Shown piece by piece: positions 13,235 to 14,516 of a stretch of DNA of 14,516 nt. Made by a program: the position numbers and the translations under genes. This stretch comes from Methanobacteriota archaeon (GTDB lineage: Archaea > Halobacteriota > Methanomicrobia > Methanomicrobiales > Methanoculleaceae). The stretch spans positions 1 through 14,516 of the forward strand of contig JAEWMO010000018.1 of assembly GCA_023457135.1 (NCBI GenBank). Direction: 5' to 3'. Within the stretch, counting starts at the first letter, position 1; each line of letters begins with the position of its first letter. A model generated the notes under the pieces. That model did not search any database. It was not told the origin of the DNA and saw only the letters and a program-made list of their open reading frames with translations.

Positions 13235-13405
13235 TTTATCGAGCGTCCTGTCACCCAAAACACCGAAACAGAGCGTAATGCGCCTATAGCCCCGGAAATC
13301 AGTGAGCCCCCTTACCTGTTTACCAGAGGTTTTTAACGGAGTAAAGCAGCCTTTTTGTCGCGTACTTATATGCGTGGCTGCAGGGCACTAAATCTCAGAA
13401 CAAGA
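13235..13405. other. Gap between the hsdR remnant and tRNA-Glu
   Basis: I see no gene here. T-rich tracts at 13328-13332 and 13350-13355 could end transcription from the left. A palindromic A/T element, TTATAT near 13366-13372, resembles a box A but has no gene placed to use it. No clear repeat of the tRNA 3' end was found. Confidence 0.35.
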
Positions 13406-13478
13406 TGCTGCTATGGGGATTTGAACCCCAGTCGTCGGCGTGAAAGGCCGACATGATTGGCCCCTACACTATAGCAGC
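13406..13478 (-). tRNA. tRNA-Glu (anticodon UUC)
   Basis: The 73-base gene folds as a cloverleaf. The acceptor GCTGCTA pairs with TAGCAGC, the anticodon stem TCGGC pairs with GCCGA around the loop CTTTCAC (anticodon TTC), and the T arm GGGGTTCAAATCCCC is perfect. The discriminator is A, and no CCA is encoded. The D-arm text TAGTGTAG, then GGCCAATCAT, is typical of archaeal tRNA-Glu. A box A-like TTTTTTATC lies about 40 bases upstream (13514-13522). The 3' end faces the defence island, the side at which integrases usually insert. Confidence 0.93.
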
Positions 13479-13514
13479 AGGTGCAATGTTGCCATACAAC
13501 TTCGATGCCCGAAG

Positions 13515-13555
13515 ATAAAAAAGTTGTGCCGGGACGGCCCCGGCCGGCCGCCCGG
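13515..13555 (-). terminator. GC-rich hairpin plus T run after ilvE
   Basis: CCGGG-A-CGGCC (13529-13539) pairs with GGCCG-CCCGG (13546-13555) around a six-base loop, giving ten base pairs with one bulged A. On the - strand it is followed after six bases by TTTTTT (13522-13517). It lies 36 bases past the ilvE stop. The same T run doubles as the probable tRNA-Glu box A. Confidence 0.6.
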
Positions 13556-13590
13556 TGACCGGAACTTCCCGGCCCGGAGACACGTTCCGC

Positions 13591-14460
13591 TCACCCGTCG
13601 ATCGGGGAGCCTTCCTTCTGGGTGACGGCCTTGAACGCCGCCATCAGCTGCCGGGTGATGGGGCCGGGCTTGCCGTTCCCGATGACCCGGCCGTCGATCT
13701 CGCGGATCGGGCCGACTTCCGCCGCCGTTCCCGTGACGAAGACCTCGTCGGCCGTGTAGAGGTCGAAGTAGCCCATGTTCCGCTCGAGGAGGGTGATGCC
13801 CATCGACTCCGCGATCTCGAGCACGACCGCCCGCGTGATGCCGCGCAGGTTATTCAGGGTCGGCGGGGTGATGATGGCGCCGTCCTTGACGACGAAGATG
13901 TTGTCCCCGGAGCCCTCGGCGATGTAGCCCTTGGTGTCGAAGAAGATCGCCTCGTCGACGCCGCGGTAGTTCGCCTCGATCTTCGCGAGGATGTTGTTCA
14001 GGTAATTGAGACTCTTGACGTTCGGCGGCATCGACTCCGGCGGGGTCCGCCTGACCGAGACGCAGACCGCCCGGAGGCCCTTCTCGTAGAGGTCGCCGTA
14101 CATCGCGCCCCATGAGACGGCGATGACGATGACGGTCGGCTTCGCGCACTTCCGGGGGTCGAGACCGAGGTCGCCCTTGCCCCTCGTCACGATTGGGCGG
14201 ATGTAGGCGTCCCGCAGGTTGTTCTTCCGCAGGGTCTCCTTGATCGCCTCGGCCATCTCTTCCTTCGCGATCGGGACGGCAAGGTCGATCGCCTTCGCCG
14301 AGTCATAGAGCCGTGCGATGTGCTCGTCGAGACGGAAGACCCTTCCGTTGTAGGCGCGTATCCCCTCGAAAACGCCGTCGCCGTAGAGGAGCCCGTGGTC
14401 GAAGACCGAGACCTTCGCCTCCTCCTCCGGGACGTATCTGCCGTCAAGGTAAATTATCAT
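13591..14460 (-). CDS. ilvE: Branched-chain amino acid aminotransferase
   Basis: This 289-residue class IV PLP-dependent transaminase makes leucine, isoleucine and valine from their keto acids with glutamate as donor; it is cytoplasmic. Landmarks are MIIYLDGRYVPEEEAKVSVF, then DHGLLYGDGVFEGIRAYNG near the N-terminus, RPIVTRGKGDLGLDP, the probable PLP lysine Lys149 in PPNVKSLNYLNN, AEGSGDNIFVV, and the phosphate-binding GTAAEVGPI. The length is normal and no damage is seen. The ATG at 14460 lacks an obvious ribosome site, and a weak A/T element (AAAGATACAAG, near 14482-14492) may be a promoter giving a short leader. High GC and conserved function mark it as core chromosome. A hairpin terminator follows it. 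Confidence 0.95.
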   Translation of the reverse strand: MIIYLDGRYVPEEEAKVSVFDHGLLYGDGVFEGIRAYNGRVFRLDEHIARLYDSAKAIDLAVPIAKEEMAEAIKETLRKNNLRDAYIRPIVTRGKGDLGLDPRKCAKPTVIVIAVSWGAMYGDLYEKGLRAVCVSVRRTPPESMPPNVKSLNYLNNILAKIEANYRGVDEAIFFDTKGYIAEGSGDNIFVVKDGAIITPPTLNNLRGITRAVVLEIAESMGITLLERNMGYFDLYTADEVFVTGTAAEVGPIREIDGRVIGNGKPGPITRQLMAAFKAVTQKEGSPIDG

Positions 14461-14516
14461 GGGAATAGTGTGGTATCGAGGTGCTTGTATCTTTTGCGTT
14501 TCGTGCTGCCGCCGGC

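Noticed and set aside
13363..13374. TTATAT element near tRNA-Glu as an active promoter
   Set aside because: It has no gene at the right distance in either direction; it may be a relic or chance.
1..14516. CRISPR array, insertion sequence or integrase
   Set aside because: No regularly spaced direct repeats, transposase-like or integrase-like frames or terminal inverted repeats were seen on either strand.

Overview
The window looks like a chromosomal segment of a high-GC euryarchaeon, most likely a Methanoculleus-like methanogen (Methanomicrobiales). The placement is an inference. It rests on the archaeal-type tRNA-Glu(UUC), A/T-rich box A promoters in place of -35/-10 pairs, GGAGGTGA-type ribosome sites and a small SMP-like protein. 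Single 60-base lines counted by hand show the composition contrast: the ilvE line at 14221 has 38 G/C (63%), while the dam line at 8161 has 23 G/C (38%).

Left flank (1-3240): a sulfite-oxidase/MsrP-like molybdopterin protein and a 75-residue two-helix membrane protein with two possible haem-binding histidines form a short operon on the + strand. Facing them are two paralogous AEC-family permeases in tandem on the - strand. Right flank (13235-14516): tRNA-Glu and the branched-chain aminotransferase ilvE, both on the - strand and GC-rich.

Between the flanks (about 3700-13234) is a layered defence island. Its edges carry the wreckage of a type I restriction locus in one orientation: the C-terminal winged helix of an AlbA_2/Fic-type gene overlapping the first 30 codons of hsdM at the left, and the last ~130 codons of hsdR with an internal stop at the right. 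The hsdM fragment runs straight into a decayed isoprenylcysteine-methyltransferase-like tail. The interior holds, in order:
(a) an McrBC system on the - strand, whose McrB carries an EVE-type domain inserted inside its GTPase, and whose McrC N-terminus is joined, one base out of frame at an A6 run, to the PD-(D/E)XK nuclease half of a YhcG/DUF1016 protein;
(b) a compact type II restriction-modification pair on the + strand, a Dam-family adenine methylase overlapping a PD-(D/E)XK endonuclease with a C-terminal winged-helix-like region;
(c) a 42-residue SMP-like gene on the - strand;
(d) a 707-residue protein on the + strand with an N-terminal winged helix, a ~430-residue unrecognised centre and a C-terminal uracil/hypoxanthine-DNA-glycosylase (UDG superfamily) domain, preceded by a 24-bp near-perfect palindrome.

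Item (d) is the best candidate for something undescribed. Its domain order, probable leaderless promoter with an operator-like palindrome, and position among restriction systems suggest a self-regulated DNA-base-sensing or defence protein. That role is inference only. The McrC/YhcG chimera is the second candidate: a nuclease-domain swap that a single-base change would make continuous.
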